Shown: positions 18,703 to 28,967 of the stretch, piece after piece
Position numbering within the stretch: position 1 is the stretch's first letter
Layout of the letters: every line of letters begins with the position of its first letter
Source of the DNA: JAJRVM01 sp963700515
GTDB lineage: Bacteria; Planctomycetota; Planctomycetia; Pirellulales; Pirellulaceae
NCBI GenBank assembly: GCA_963700515.1
Contig: CAVOXY010000021.1
Location: forward strand, 496,001 to 560,000
DNA length: 64,000 nt
Reading direction: 5' to 3'
Translations under genes and position numbers: made by a program
Notes under the pieces: model-generated
Databases searched by the model: none
What the model saw: only the letters and a program-made list of their open reading frames with translations
What the model was told of the DNA's origin: nothing

Positions 18703-19602
18703 TCACGTGCGACGTTTGATCAAGGTGACTTCATTTCCCCGATCATTGTACGTGACTTCATCCATAAATGCTCGCATCAACACAATTCCCCGGCCGGACT
18801 GAGCGTCGAGGGATCCCAGGTCTCCCTTGACGGGCAGATGGCTGGTATCGAACCCCGTGCCGTCATCCCGCACGACGAAGACCGCCTGCTGCGGATTGAT
18901 GCGGACGGTGACGTGAATTCTGCGGGAGGCGAATGCCGGGCGCTGCCGCAGCTCTTCCAGGTCAAGGAAAGGGTTGCCCTCCTCCTCGTCGTCATAGCCC
19001 GCCCGCGTCTGCTCGAAACTCAATTCCAGGTTTCCGCGATAGAGGGCGTTGAGCAGGGCTTCTTTGAGTGCCATGCCGATGCGGAAACGGTCGGTGTCGT
19101 CGCACAGTCCCATGCCGTGCACGATCTGTTGGAACAGCTCTACAAAAGGCTCGAACAGTGCGGGGTCATTTTCCAGCGTCAATTCGAACTCGGTTCGATC
19201 AATGCTGCTGACCAGGCGATGGTAGGAGCGTTTGGCGCTGACGACGGCCAGTACATCGTCGATGGTGGCGATCAGTTTTTCCGAGAGGACGACTTTGGGG
19301 ACATAGCTGGCGGCACCGTGTTCCAACGCTTCGACGGCGAGTTCCTCGCTTCCCTGGGCCGTAATCAGGATGACAGGGATGGCGCCAAAATGGATCCGCA
19401 TGGCCCGCACCAGCTCAAGACCGTTCTTGTGCGGCATGTTCAAGTCGGTGACCACAATATCGGGTCGCTTCCGTTCCATTTTCAGCAGCGCGTCCGTCCC
19501 GTCCTCCGCATAGAACACTTGATAGTCGGGGCGCTGTTCGAGTAGTCCGCCCACGATCTTCCGGTCAACTGCCGAATCATCCACTACCAGTATGCTTGTC
19601 AT
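18703..19602 (-). CDS. response regulator fused to a RsbW-like HATPase domain (copy 2)
   Basis: This is 299 residues from the ATG at 19602, chosen because AGGTGAG precedes it. A receiver domain (ILVVDDSAVDR, IVVTDLNMPHKNG, ITAQGSE, ASYVPKV) is followed by a GHKL ATPase. The ATPase has ALKEALLNALYRGN (N box), VRDDGTGFD and SGRGIVLMRAFMD. It has the same architecture and length as the protein at 17508-18407, so the two arose by duplication. The E-x-x-x-N box is intact in both. The hybrid kinase stop is about 40 bases upstream, which suggests one transcript and a phosphorelay. Confidence 0.85.
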   Translation of the reverse strand: MTSILVVDDSAVDRKIVGGLLEQRPDYQVFYAEDGTDALLKMERKRPDIVVTDLNMPHKNGLELVRAMRIHFGAIPVILITAQGSEELAVEALEHGAASYVPKVVLSEKLIATIDDVLAVVSAKRSYHRLVSSIDRTEFELTLENDPALFEPFVELFQQIVHGMGLCDDTDRFRIGMALKEALLNALYRGNLELSFEQTRAGYDDEEEGNPFLDLEELRQRPAFASRRIHVTVRINPQQAVFVVRDDGTGFDTSHLPVKGDLGSLDAQSGRGIVLMRAFMDEVTYNDRGNEVTLIKRRT

Positions 19603-19640
19603 GCCACTCACCTGATTCCGTGATAAGTCGTGCCAGTAGG

Positions 19641-22441
19641 TCACTGTTTCGTTTCGGTTCGTCCATGCATGTAGTTTACCAGAACAGGCGTTAGCCTGGC
19701 CATCTCACGTTCCATGTCGGCCAGTGCCTTGTGAGCGTGAATCATCTCGCCCTTCTTGCCCATTGTTTCCAGCTGCAGGGCCATTTCCGCTGCGTGCGTC
19801 GCCCCGAAGTATCCTGTGGAACCTTTCAGTGTGTGGGCGGCACGCTGCAGCGTCTTGCCGTCCTGTATCTCAATGGCTTCGCGAATGGTTGCCAGCAGGC
19901 GCGGGGATTCGTCGAGAAACGCTTCGACGATATCGCGCAGCAATCGCCGGTCGCCATTGACGCTGTGCAAAGCTTCGTGCCAGTCGACGACCTGCCCGTT
20001 GCCGTGTGCGGCCGCCGCGTCTCGCTCTCCGTCACGCGTGGCGGCAGCGGCCTGCAGGGTGGCGGCTAGTGTTTCGAACAGTCGCGCGGCACGAATGGGC
20101 TTGGAGATGTAGTGATCCATGCCGGCGGCCAGGCACCGTTCGCGGTCGCCTTTCATGGCGTGAGCCGTCATGGCGATAATGGGTACGTGCCGCTCTGTCG
20201 TCCGCTCTCGCGCGAATGGCACGTGTCGCCTCCAGACCATCCATGAGCGGCATTTGAACGTCCATCAAGACGACGTCGAAAGATTCCTTTTCCACCTGCT
20301 GCACCGCCGCCTGGCCGTCACTCACCACCGTCAGAGTGTGGTCTTTTTCCAGCAACCCGAGCGCCAGCTTCTGGTTCATCAGGCTGTCTTCAGCCAGCAG
20401 GATCCGCAATCGTGGCAACGGGCAGGCAAGGCTGGTGGCAGACGCGGCTTGTCCCGCGCGCGCGCGACAGCGCCGATCGCGCGGGTAATCGCGTCCAGTA
20501 AATCCGATTGCTTGACCGGCTTGGCGACCTGGGCCGTGACCTGCAGTCGCTCGCATTGCTCGCACTCGTTCGGGACGTGCGTGGAGGTCAGCAAGATGAC
20601 CGGCAAATTCCGCCACCGCGGATCATTGCGCAGTTGTTCCACCAGGGTAAAGCCATCCATGTCCGGCATGCTGATGTCGGCCAGCAACAGCTCGCAGGCC
20701 AAGGGGTCGATCTCCGCCTGCTGCAAGGTTTCCAGGGCGGCGCGGCGCGGGCTACCGAAGCGGGGATCAATCCCCAGCTGCAGAGCATGTCGGTCAGGAT
20801 GCGGCGCGACGTGTCATTGTCGTCCACGATCAAGGCCCGCACCCCCTGCAACTCGACCGGGATCGTTTCCTGCAGGTCATCCAGGCCGATGGTGTAGGGG
20901 AAGCGGCCGGTGAAGTAGAAGATGCTCCCTGTTCCCAATTGGCTTTCTACCCAGATTCGCCCTCCCATGAGTTGGGTGAGTTTGCGACAGATGGCCAGTC
21001 CCAAGCCGGTACCCCCAAACCGTCTGGTGAGTGTCGTATCGACTTGCTCAAACGCCTCGAAGATGCTGGCCAGTTTGGCCGCTGGAATACCGATTCCCGT
21101 ATCACGCACGGCAAATTCCAGTTCCACGTGGTGATCGGTCTGAGACAAGAGACGCACGGTGAGAATGATTTCGCCGCGCTCGGTGAACTTCAGCGCATTG
21201 CCGATCAAGTTCACCACGACCTGACGCAGACGCCCGGCGTCGCCGATCAAGACATCGGGCACAGCGGGTTGGATGTCGCTGGCGATCTCCAGTTCGGCAC
21301 ACCGCACCCGCAGGGCCAGCGTTCGCAGCGTGTCACCCAGGCAGTCACGCAAGCGAAACGGTTCCGGTTCCAGCTCCAGCTTGCCCGCCTCGACTTTGGA
21401 GAAGTCGAGTACATCGTTAATCACGTCCAACAGCGACTCGCCGGACTCCAGGACCATCCGCAGGAATTCCGCCTGCCGCTCACGCGGCATGCGATCACTC
21501 AGCACGAGCTCGGTCATGCCAATGATGGCATTTAAGGGTGTCCGAATTTCATGGCTCATATTGGCCATGAAGTCGCTCTTTGCCTGGTTGGCCGATTCCG
21601 CTGCCGCCTTGGCCTTGTTGAGCTCCAACTCGGCTTGCTTGCGAACGGTGGTATCGCGCGCGACGGCATAGAGCAGTGTCTCTCCGTATCCGGGGGCGGG
21701 GCAGGTCCAAGCCAGCCAACGATGGGAACCGTCCTTGCAGCGATAACGGCTCTCCAGCCCCACCATGTCGACACCCTGCCGAAGCCGCTCCAGGGCCCGC
21801 TCGACACTCTGCCTGTCTTCCGGATGCACGAACTCGAGGATCGGATGATCGAGCAACTCGCCCGGCCGATGTCCCAGCGATTTCTCAAAGGCGGGATTAA
21901 CTCGTTTGAAGCTGCCGTCAAGGCTCGCCACGCACATCATGTCGAGCGACACCGAGAAGAGCCGGTCGAAATCCTTCTGGGCTTGTACTCGCTCGGTCAC
22001 GTCCCAGAACATGCCCTGGATCCCGACGATCTTCCCGCTGGCGTCGCGGGCAGGCGCCTTGAGCACATGGACGTAACGCTTCTGGTTGTCCGAACCGTAG
22101 TTTTCTTCTACGTCCTCCAGGACGTCACCCGTTTCGATCACGTGGCGGTCGTCATTACGGTACTTGCGGGCGTTCTCAGCGGGAAACAAATCGAGATCGG
22201 TGCGGCCGAGGATCGCGTCCAAGGAGCGGCCCACCGATTCGCAGAACCGCTGGTTCGCCGAGATGATTCGACCATCCAGGTCCTTTCGAAAGACGTTCAA
22301 GGGCAGACTTTCCACGAGCGATTCGTAGGCGGCCTTGGAAGCCAGCAGGGCTTCCTCGGCGCGTTTGCGATCGGCAATTTCCCGGGCCAGTTGTCCGGGA
22401 CCCCAGAAGTTCGTGAGAAATCCGTGGAACCGTTTCCACAT
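19641..22441 (-). CDS. hybrid sensor histidine kinase: PAS-PAS-HisKA-HATPase-REC-REC-Hpt (three frameshifts)
   Basis: Joined across frames this is about 930 residues. Two PAS domains come first, the first starting near SLVESLPLNVFRKDLDG and the second near LFSVSLDMMCVASLDG. The HisKA domain has the phospho-acceptor His in MSHEIRTPLN. The HATPase has VVNLIGNALKFT, DTGIGIP and GGTGLGLAI. The first receiver (LLADISMPDMDGF) and second receiver (DVVLMDVQMPLMDG) each carry the acceptor Asp. The Hpt domain has AAHTLKGSTGYFGA with its His. Frame corrections are needed near 20741, 20440 and 20205. No transmembrane helix is visible, so the sensor seems cytoplasmic. Start ATG at 22441 follows GGAGAGGAG. 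Confidence 0.85.
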
Positions 22442-22952
22442 GGAGGAGTCTCCTCTCCGGTCCAATTCAGCAGCTGTCCGGATAGGAACAGAATGAGTGG
22501 TCCAATGTCTGTGAGTCTACTGCCTGGGCGACGCGGATTCAAATTGTTGGCCACCCGGTTTGGTGGGTTGTCGCGTTGACGTCATCCCCGCGGCCTCTAG
22601 AATTGAGTTCCCAAGGCGCCTGGATGCGGCAGCCACGAAGCTGCGCGGGCTCCAGGGCGGGCATCCGACACGGCAGGGCTCTGAGATGGCCGGACCCCTC
22701 TGGCCCACCGCAACCCGCCGCCCGGTCGCCAACCGCCCGCGAGCTCTTCCCCGGGGGGAAACGTGCCGGTTGAGGGCTAACTGACTCAGGGTGGACTGAG
22801 CTAGAACAGTATCGTTGCAGCCGGGGTGCGGAGAACCGGGACATGGAGCTAAGGGGACTGGGGCAAGACGTCCGGTCCAGGATCATTATGAGCGGCAATC
22901 GGCTGGTGCGGTCGACGCCTTACCCCTCTATTCTATTGGCGAGATATTCGAG
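22442..22952. other. divergent intergenic region, no gene seen
   Basis: About 510 bases separate the hybrid kinase operon (minus) and the glycosyltransferase (plus). Frames crossing it show no domains. Both promoters should be here. Confidence 0.4.
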
Positions 22953-23702
22953 ATGTCCCTACGCTCTCTGACGGCACTGCCGGTCTACAACGAAGCGCGA
23001 CATGTGTGTCGAGTGGTCGACGAGGTGTTGCGGCATAGCGCAGAGGTACTTGTGGTTGACGATGGGTCGACCGACGGCACGGGGGATCTGTTGGCGGCTC
23101 GAGGTGATGTGCGTGTGCAGACGCACGCCCAGAACCGGGGGTATGGCGCGGCCCTTATCACGGCGTTCAAGTATGCTGCCGAACACGGGTATGACGTGCT
23201 GGTGACGATCGACTGTGATGGGCAGCATGAACCGCAGCGCATTCCTCGTTTCGTGGCTGCCTGCGCGGAGGTCGACATTGTGTCGGGGAGCCGATATTTG
23301 AAGCACTATCCCGGTGACACTCAGCCGCCGGCTCAGCGGCAGCGGATTAATCAGCTGATGACGGCCGAGTTGAATCAGTTGCTGAGGTTGCAGTTGACCG
23401 ATGCTTTCTGTGGGTTCAAGGCGTACCGCGTGTCGGCGCTCAAGCGGCTCGAGTTGCACGAGACCGGCTATGCCATGCCGTTGGAGGTCTGGGTCCAGGC
23501 CGTCGCCCACAAGTTGCGGATCATCGAGCTGCCAGTACCACTCATCTATCTGGAGGAAGAGCGGTCGTTCGGCGGGATGCTCGATGACGGCGAGACGCGG
23601 TTGCGGTACTATCATGAGGTTCTGCAACGCAGTTTGCGTTCGGCGGGGATGACTACGGGTTCGGTGGCCGTCAATCCGGCATGTAGTGGGGGAGCCGGAT
23701 GA
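22953..23702 (+). CDS. family 2 glycosyltransferase (DPM1/DPG synthase-like)
   Basis: This is 249 residues from the ATG at 22953, where homology begins (LTALPVYNEA). A GT-A fold shows VLVVDDGSTDGT, QNRGYGAALITAFKYA and TIDCDGQHEP, the last being the DxD-like metal site. DIVSGSRYL and LTDAFCGFKAYR are typical of dolichyl-phosphate mannose synthase-like GT2 enzymes. No C-terminal membrane helices are present. It would transfer a sugar from a nucleotide donor, possibly to a polyprenyl phosphate. The stop overlaps the start of the next gene (ATGA), so the two are translationally coupled. Confidence 0.88.
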   Translation: MSLRSLTALPVYNEARHVCRVVDEVLRHSAEVLVVDDGSTDGTGDLLAARGDVRVQTHAQNRGYGAALITAFKYAAEHGYDVLVTIDCDGQHEPQRIPRFVAACAEVDIVSGSRYLKHYPGDTQPPAQRQRINQLMTAELNQLLRLQLTDAFCGFKAYRVSALKRLELHETGYAMPLEVWVQAVAHKLRIIELPVPLIYLEEERSFGGMLDDGETRLRYYHEVLQRSLRSAGMTTGSVAVNPACSGGAG

Positions 23703-25309
23703 ACGAAATCGTCAGTCCCATGGCGTATCGGCGTCTGCGCGCTCCTCGCGAAGACGGCGGGACGGTGTTTGACCCACCTTTGTCGGATGAAGCGGCTTTT
23801 CTCCAGCAGAATATTGCGCGGCGGGAGCAGGCTGATTGTGATGTGTGCGGGTGCCGGCTCGGCCAGCTGCGTGCCGCGTCGCGCCACCGGTTGCTGCAGC
23901 AGGCCCGAGCGTTCACGCAAGGCTACCGTGATCTGCCTTCCCAGCCGCTCGACGGTAACGTCCCCTTCATCCTGGCGGGGCATCAGCCGGAACTGGTGCA
24001 TCCCGGGGTGTGGTTCAAGAACTTCGTCCTTTCCGAGCTTGCTCGTCGGACGGGTGCGCAAGCCGTGAGTCTACTGATCGACAACGACTCGGTGCGCAGT
24101 ACATCGATTCGGGTGCCAGGCGGCTCGGTCGACGAGCCCGTGCTTTCGTCGGTGCCTTTCGACGAGCCGGCCGAACCGATTCCTTACGAACAGCGACCGG
24201 TGCGGGACATGGCGCTGTTTGCCAGTTGTGCGCGTCGCGTCCAGGACCGGATCAGGCCGCTGGTCAAGCATCCGCTCATGCAGCAGTTGTGGCCTCTGGC
24301 GATCGAGGCAGCGCGGGAGCACGGCATACTGGGGCGAGCCTTGGCTCAGGCACGGCATGTCCTAGAGGGAGCATGGGGATTGTCGACACTGGAACTGCCA
24401 CTGAGCGCCGTGTGTGACGATCAGCCGTTTCGCTGGTTCGCCGCTCATCTGTTGGCGGAGGCCCCGCGGCTGCGTGAGGTGCATAACGACTGCCTGGCAC
24501 AGTACCGTCACGTCAACCGGGTTCGCAGTCACACGCACCCCGTTCCCGATTTGACACGGCACGAAGATTGGACGGAAGTGCCGTTTTGGCTATGGACCAC
24601 CGATGCCCCCTTGCGGCGACCCGCATTCGTGCGGCGCCGTGGACGTCAGGTGATCTTGAGTGATCGACGGGACATCCGTGTCACGCTCGACTTGGCTGCG
24701 GACACGGACGCGGAACGTTGTGTGCAGCAGTTGAGTGAGGCCCATACTGCGGGGATTCGCCTGAGACCACGAGCCTTGATCACCACGATGTTTGCCCGCC
24801 TCGTGTTGAGCGACATATTTATCCACGGAATTGGGGGGGCCAAATACGACCAGGTGACGGACGCCCTCGTGCGGCGATTCTTTGCTGTGGAGCCACCCGA
24901 GTATCTGGTGGCAACCGCCACTTTGAAGCTTCCTGTTCCCAGGATCAGAGTGGATCCACAAGATGTTCAGCGGCTCAATCGCTTGTTGCGGGAGCTGCGT
25001 TATCATCCCGAATTGCACATTGATCCAGCGCCGGAGATAGTACCCTTGGTCGCGGAGAAACGCCGGTGGATCGAGATCGAAGTGCCGCCGCACCGTCGCC
25101 GGGAGCGTCATCAGCACATTGAGCGCGCGAATCGAACGCTTCACGGTTTGCTTGGCGCACGACAGCAGCAATTGGTGCAACAGCGTACGGACTTGTGCGG
25201 CTCATTGCGTAAGCAAGCCATTCTTGATTCACGGGAATATGCGTTCTGTCTTTTTCCGGCAGACAGTTTACGTGATCGGCTACTGGATCTTTCGCGCCAA
25301 GAACCTTAA
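23699..25309 (+). CDS. uncharacterised protein, weak BshC-like pattern
   Basis: This is 536 residues, overlapping the glycosyltransferase by four bases. I do not recognise a named family with certainty. VPFILAGHQPELVHPGVWFK near residue 85 and a C-terminal block (DIFIHGIGGAKYDQVTD) resemble the layout of bacillithiol synthase BshC, where similar Gly-Gln and Gly-Gly motifs line the site. The charged C-terminal segment RRRERHQHIERANRTLHG looks like a coiled coil, also present in BshC. A cysteine-adding or sugar-related role would fit the preceding GT, but this is conjecture. Confidence 0.6.
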   Translation: MNEIVSPMAYRRLRAPREDGGTVFDPPLSDEAAFLQQNIARREQADCDVCGCRLGQLRAASRHRLLQQARAFTQGYRDLPSQPLDGNVPFILAGHQPELVHPGVWFKNFVLSELARRTGAQAVSLLIDNDSVRSTSIRVPGGSVDEPVLSSVPFDEPAEPIPYEQRPVRDMALFASCARRVQDRIRPLVKHPLMQQLWPLAIEAAREHGILGRALAQARHVLEGAWGLSTLELPLSAVCDDQPFRWFAAHLLAEAPRLREVHNDCLAQYRHVNRVRSHTHPVPDLTRHEDWTEVPFWLWTTDAPLRRPAFVRRRGRQVILSDRRDIRVTLDLAADTDAERCVQQLSEAHTAGIRLRPRALITTMFARLVLSDIFIHGIGGAKYDQVTDALVRRFFAVEPPEYLVATATLKLPVPRIRVDPQDVQRLNRLLRELRYHPELHIDPAPEIVPLVAEKRRWIEIEVPPHRRRERHQHIERANRTLHGLLGARQQQLVQQRTDLCGSLRKQAILDSREYAFCLFPADSLRDRLLDLSRQEP

Positions 25310-25479
25310 CTTAGAGTTAACGACTCAGAGTCAATGGCAGGTTCAGTGGGGCAATGACTCTCGAGTTGGGCACAACTGCGGTCATGTCGAGCGATGCATC
25401 GGGGCATCTTCTGGAGCACAATATGATGGTGCTGGGAGTGGTTGTGCAGTGAGTCTCCATGAGGAAGGGATTCTGACTC

Positions 25480-26932
25480 ATGAAATCCACGGTTCCGTCC
25501 AAGTCGATTCCGTCTAGGTCTGGTGTGGAGCAGGAGGCGAGTGGCAGCGATGCGACTCGAAAGGCCGAGGTTGCCGACAAAGGCCACAATCCGCATTTTG
25601 TTTCAGCGTCGGCTGGGAGTGGCATTGCCCCGCGAGCGGCGTGGCGTGTCGTGCATGCTACGGCGGGTGATCATCCGCTGATTCATCCGTTCCTGGTCTC
25701 GGTCGTTGCAGAAGCCGTCATTGACCGAGTTTCAAGCGCAGTTGGAGGAACCGAGCTACGAGCCGGCCGATCGACTCTTGATCAAGAGCGGGAACCAGAT
25801 CTTGGCGCACCTGCGGATCATGAATCGCGAGATGCATTTCGGTCGCCAGGTGTTGCCCGTGGGGGTGATTGCCGACGTGGCGACATTGCCGGAGTATCGT
25901 CGGCACGGGTGTGCCACGGCCCTGCTCGAGGCGGCCCGCAAGATCTTCTTGCGCGATGGTGCCGTGATGGGGCTGCTGGCCACGAATCAACCGCGTTTCT
26001 ATCAGCGTCGCGGTTGGATTGTGTGTGGGCGGCACTGTTATTCCACGGCCGGTCCCCGCGAGATTCTCTCGCATTTGCAGTGGCGTGAAGCCCAGCGATC
26101 TCTCCTGCAGGAGGCGGTGCTGAAACCAGCCCACCGCAAGCAATACAACATCCGGCTGTGGCGACATGTCGAATTGGCCGCGTTGAGGCGGCTCTACGAG
26201 GAAAACAACCAAAACGTCTTCGGACCACTCGTCCGCTCGGACGCCTATTGGCGCTGGCTGGTGGGACGAGGGGGGAACCATCGCGTGTACGTGGCCATCA
26301 ACGGCCCCGACAAATTCGATCTGGATGAATCGCTGGCGCCGATCGTAGGTTACGCCGCGGCACGCGAAGGGCGGATCGTCGAGATCAAGTGTTCGACGCG
26401 AGCATCCCGAGGCGTCCATCCAATTGCTGGGACGCGCGTGCGGAGATGCGATCGAAAGGGATTTTTTGCGTGTGCGGATCGATGCCGCTCCGGAAGAGCC
26501 GTTGCATCGACTGCTTGTGCAAGCAGGTGCGGAATATCGCCATCACGAAGCGGACCAGGGCCTGGTCTTTATGGCGAACATCTTCAAACCGCGCCGGTTT
26601 CTCAAGCTGATCGGCCGTGATCTGGGACAGCGAGCCAAAGCTGCCGGTCTGCCCCGCCCCTGCCAACTGGGGCTGCTGATCAACAACGAGAAGTATCGTC
26701 TGTCGGTCAGTCGGCGGAATGTCGAGTTGATTCCCGGCGCACTGGGCCGCAGCTACCTGAAGTGCTCGTTGTACGATGTCAACCAGCTCCTGCTGGGACA
26801 CCTCGATGTGCGCGACGCGATCGCGCAGGGCGGTTGGTCGTTTCCACCCGCGTGGCTCTCGAAATGGCCGATGCGTTCTTCCCCCGCCTCCCCTTCTGGC
26901 GCCCACCCTGGGATGATCTCCCGGCGGTTTAG
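25480..26932 (+). CDS. GNAT acetyltransferase with SCP2-like C-terminus (three frameshifts)
   Basis: After frame corrections near 25700, 26400 and 26830 this is about 483 residues. The N-terminal part (HPLIHPFLVSV then QKPSLTEFQAQLEEPSYEP) leads into an acetyl-CoA-binding core: ADVATLPEYRRHGCATALLE, with the R/Q-x-x-G-x-G/A loop. ATNQPRFYQRRGW follows as the GNAT substrate strand. A second GNAT-like region is followed by an SCP2-like tail ending FPRLPFWRPPWDDLPAV. This is the Eis-like arrangement seen in planctomycetes. The corrected stop is at 26930-26932, before the end of prfB; the raw frame to 26972 would overlap it. Substrate is unknown. Confidence 0.7.
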
Positions 26933-26941
26933 CCCGATTCT

Positions 26942-28040
26942 CTATTCCTTGGATACACGCCAACGCAGGTAAGAATCGAGGAATCCGTCGATGCCACCAT
27001 CGAGCACCTTCTGGAAACTGCCTTCCGAAAATCCGGTCCGCACGTCCTTGACACGCTGGTCGGGGTGCAGGAAGTAGTTGCGGATTTGCGATCCGAAGCC
27101 GATCCGCGACTTGTCTTTGTACTTCTGGGCTTGTTCCGCTTCCCGTTTTTCCTCTTCCAAGCGAGCGATTCGCGAACGGAGCATTTTCCAGGCGGCAGAA
27201 CGGTTCTTGTGCTGGCTCCGCTCGTTCTGGCACTGCACCACGATCCCAGTCGGGACGTGCGTCAAGCGAATCGCACTGTCGGTCTTGTTGACGTGCTGGC
27301 CCCCCGCGCCACTGGCTCGAAACGTATCGACTCGGACGTCGTCTTCGTCGATTTCGACCTCCACGGCATCGGAAATCTCCGGCGAAACGTCGACGGCCGC
27401 AAAGCTGGTTTGCCGCTTCCCTTCCGCGTTGAACGGGCTGATCCGGACCAGTCGGTGGATCCCCATTTCGCCACGCAAGTATCCATACGCCATGGGGCCG
27501 CGAATGGCGATCGTCGCGTTGTTGATTCCCGCTTCGTCGTTGTCGTTGCGGTCCAACATGGCCACACTGTAGTCGTTCTGCTGCGCCCATTGGATATACA
27601 TGCGCATCAGCATTTCCGCCCAGTCGTTGGCGTCGGTGCCGCCGTCCCGAGCATGGATGGTGACAATCGCGCCGGCGGCGTCGTGAGGGCCACTCAACAG
27701 TGCCTTCAGTTCCAGGTCCGACACCAGGCGGCTGAGACGTTTTACCTCGCCTGCCACGTCCGCAGCCATGGAATCATCTTCCTCAGCCATCTCGAGCAAC
27801 GCTGTCAGGTCGTCCGAACTGCGAAGTGCCACTTCCAGAGGGCCGAGCAGCGATCTGAGGGATTTCAGCTCGCCCACTACCTGCTGGGCGGTTTCCTGAT
27901 GGTCCCAGAACCCAGGAGCGGCCATGCGGGCTTCAATCTCCACCACATACTGCTTCTTCTTGGCGTAGTCAAAGACTGTCTCGTAGCTTGACGATCCGGT
28001 CCTGTATCTCTTCGGCCAAGTCCACGATTTCGGAATCCAT
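26942..28040 (-). CDS. prfB: peptide chain release factor 2, programmed +1 frameshift
   Basis: RF2 releases peptides at UGA and UAA stops. The zero frame starts at ATG 28040 behind AGAGAGAG and encodes 23 codons ending at an in-frame TGA (27971-27969) within CTT TGA C, the classical RF2 slip site. Shifting +1 gives L-D-Y-A-K-K-K and the rest of a 365-residue protein. The tripeptide anticodon SPF (RISPFNAEGKR) and the catalytic GGQ loop (ASGAGGQHVNKTDSA) are both present. The usual Shine-Dalgarno-like stimulator upstream of the slip site is weak here. This autoregulates RF2: low RF2 favours shifting. It is convergent with the acetyltransferase gene, ten bases away. Confidence 0.96.
27968..27974 (-). 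promoter_or_regulatory. prfB programmed +1 frameshift site (CTTTGAC)
   Basis: CTT TGA C is read by slipping from CUU to UUU when RF2 is scarce. It is codon 23-24 of prfB, the position conserved in many bacteria. Confidence 0.93.
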
Positions 28041-28056
28041 GTGTGCTCTCTCTTTC

Positions 28057-28526
28057 GTAGCTGAAGCCGCCCAGGCTTCCGCGGCAGCGGCGTCGGTTCT
28101 CGGGTTCTCTGAGCCCTGGCGGGCTCAGCTACGTAGCTGAAGCCGCCCAGGCTTCAGCGGCAGCGGCGTCGGTACTCGGGTTCTCTGAGCCCTGGCGGGC
28201 TCAGCTACGTAGCTGAAGCCGCCCAGGCTTCAGCGGCAGCGGTGTCGGTACTCGGGTTCACTGAGCCCTGGCGGGCTCAGCTACGTAGCTGAAGCCGCCC
28301 AGGCTTCCGCGGCAGCGGCGTCGGTTCTCGGGTTCTCTGAGCCCTGGCGGGCTCAGCTACGTAGCTGAAGCCGCCCAGGCTTCCGCGGCAGCGTGTCGGT
28401 TCTCGGGTTCTCTGAGCCCTGGCGGGCTGAGCTACGTAGCTGAAGCCGCCCAGGCTTCAGCGGCAGCGGTGTCGGTACTCGGGTTCACTGAGCCCTGGCG
28501 GGCTCAGCTACGGCGGGCTCAGCTAC
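28057..28526. repeat. tandem array of 76-bp palindromic units (six copies plus a partial)
   Basis: Units start at 28057, 28133, 28209, 28285, 28361 and 28436; five are 76 bases apart or less by one. Each unit begins GTAGCTGAAGCC and ends GGGCTCAGCTAC, so its ends are inverted (GTAGCTGA/TCAGCTAC). Inside are two smaller hairpins, GAAGCC-GCCCA-GGCTTC and GAGCCC-TGGC-GGGCTC. A partial seventh unit (GGCGGGCTCAGCTAC) ends the array. It lies directly upstream of prfB. There are no unique spacers, so it is not CRISPR. Related units occur at 31953-32132 and near 58280-58440. Confidence 0.95.
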
Positions 28527-28967
28527 GTGACGTCTCTTCTCCGGCAATATACTGTCCACCTACGCGGTGGGGGAAGGCCTCGCCCGCTCTCCGTCGGTTC
28601 CCCTGGACCATCGAGACTCGTAAACTACAGAAAGTAGCGCTCTTAGCGGTTGGAGGCTGGTGGACGCAGCCACGCCGAGAGGGGGACACGCCCGCAGATT
28701 GCGGGTGAATATCTTAACGCGGCCTGCGGCCGCAGCCAAAAAGGGCGCCACAGTGTCTGGTTTGGCTGACTTGGACGACCGGAACGATCAGCGAATGCAG
28801 AATGCGGAGTGTGGAATGCGGAATTTTGTTTGCGGATAGGGGCGACTGGGCGATGCAGAGAGGACCGTTCATTATATGCGCGGGCGGATGCTCCAACACG
28901 ACAAGTAGGCGACTTCACGCTACCCTTGTGCAGTTCGGAATTCCGCTAAGACTTTCATAAGGCTCCG
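28527..28967. other. intergenic with one copy of a dispersed repeat
   Basis: No gene is seen between the repeat array and mnmA. It includes the 28729-28827 repeat that recurs at 39373. Confidence 0.5.
28729..28827 (+). repeat. dispersed repeat, copy 1 (about 90 bp)
   Basis: The segment GCCGCAGCCAAAA...TGCTGACTTGGACGACCGGAACGAT followed by AATGCGGA-type repeats matches 39373-39463 closely in the same orientation. The core GCTGACTTGGACGACCGGAA is identical in both copies. Confidence 0.8.

Noticed and set aside
18175..19545. 456-residue plus-strand frame
   Set aside because: It is the antisense of the REC-HATPase gene; no domain is visible.
26385..27590. 401-residue minus-strand frame across prfB and the GNAT gene
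   Set aside because: It is in the wrong frame for RF2 and overlaps two recognised genes.
28057..28526. CRISPR array
   Set aside because: The units are contiguous with no unique spacers and are internally palindromic over the full 76 bases; no cas gene is nearby.
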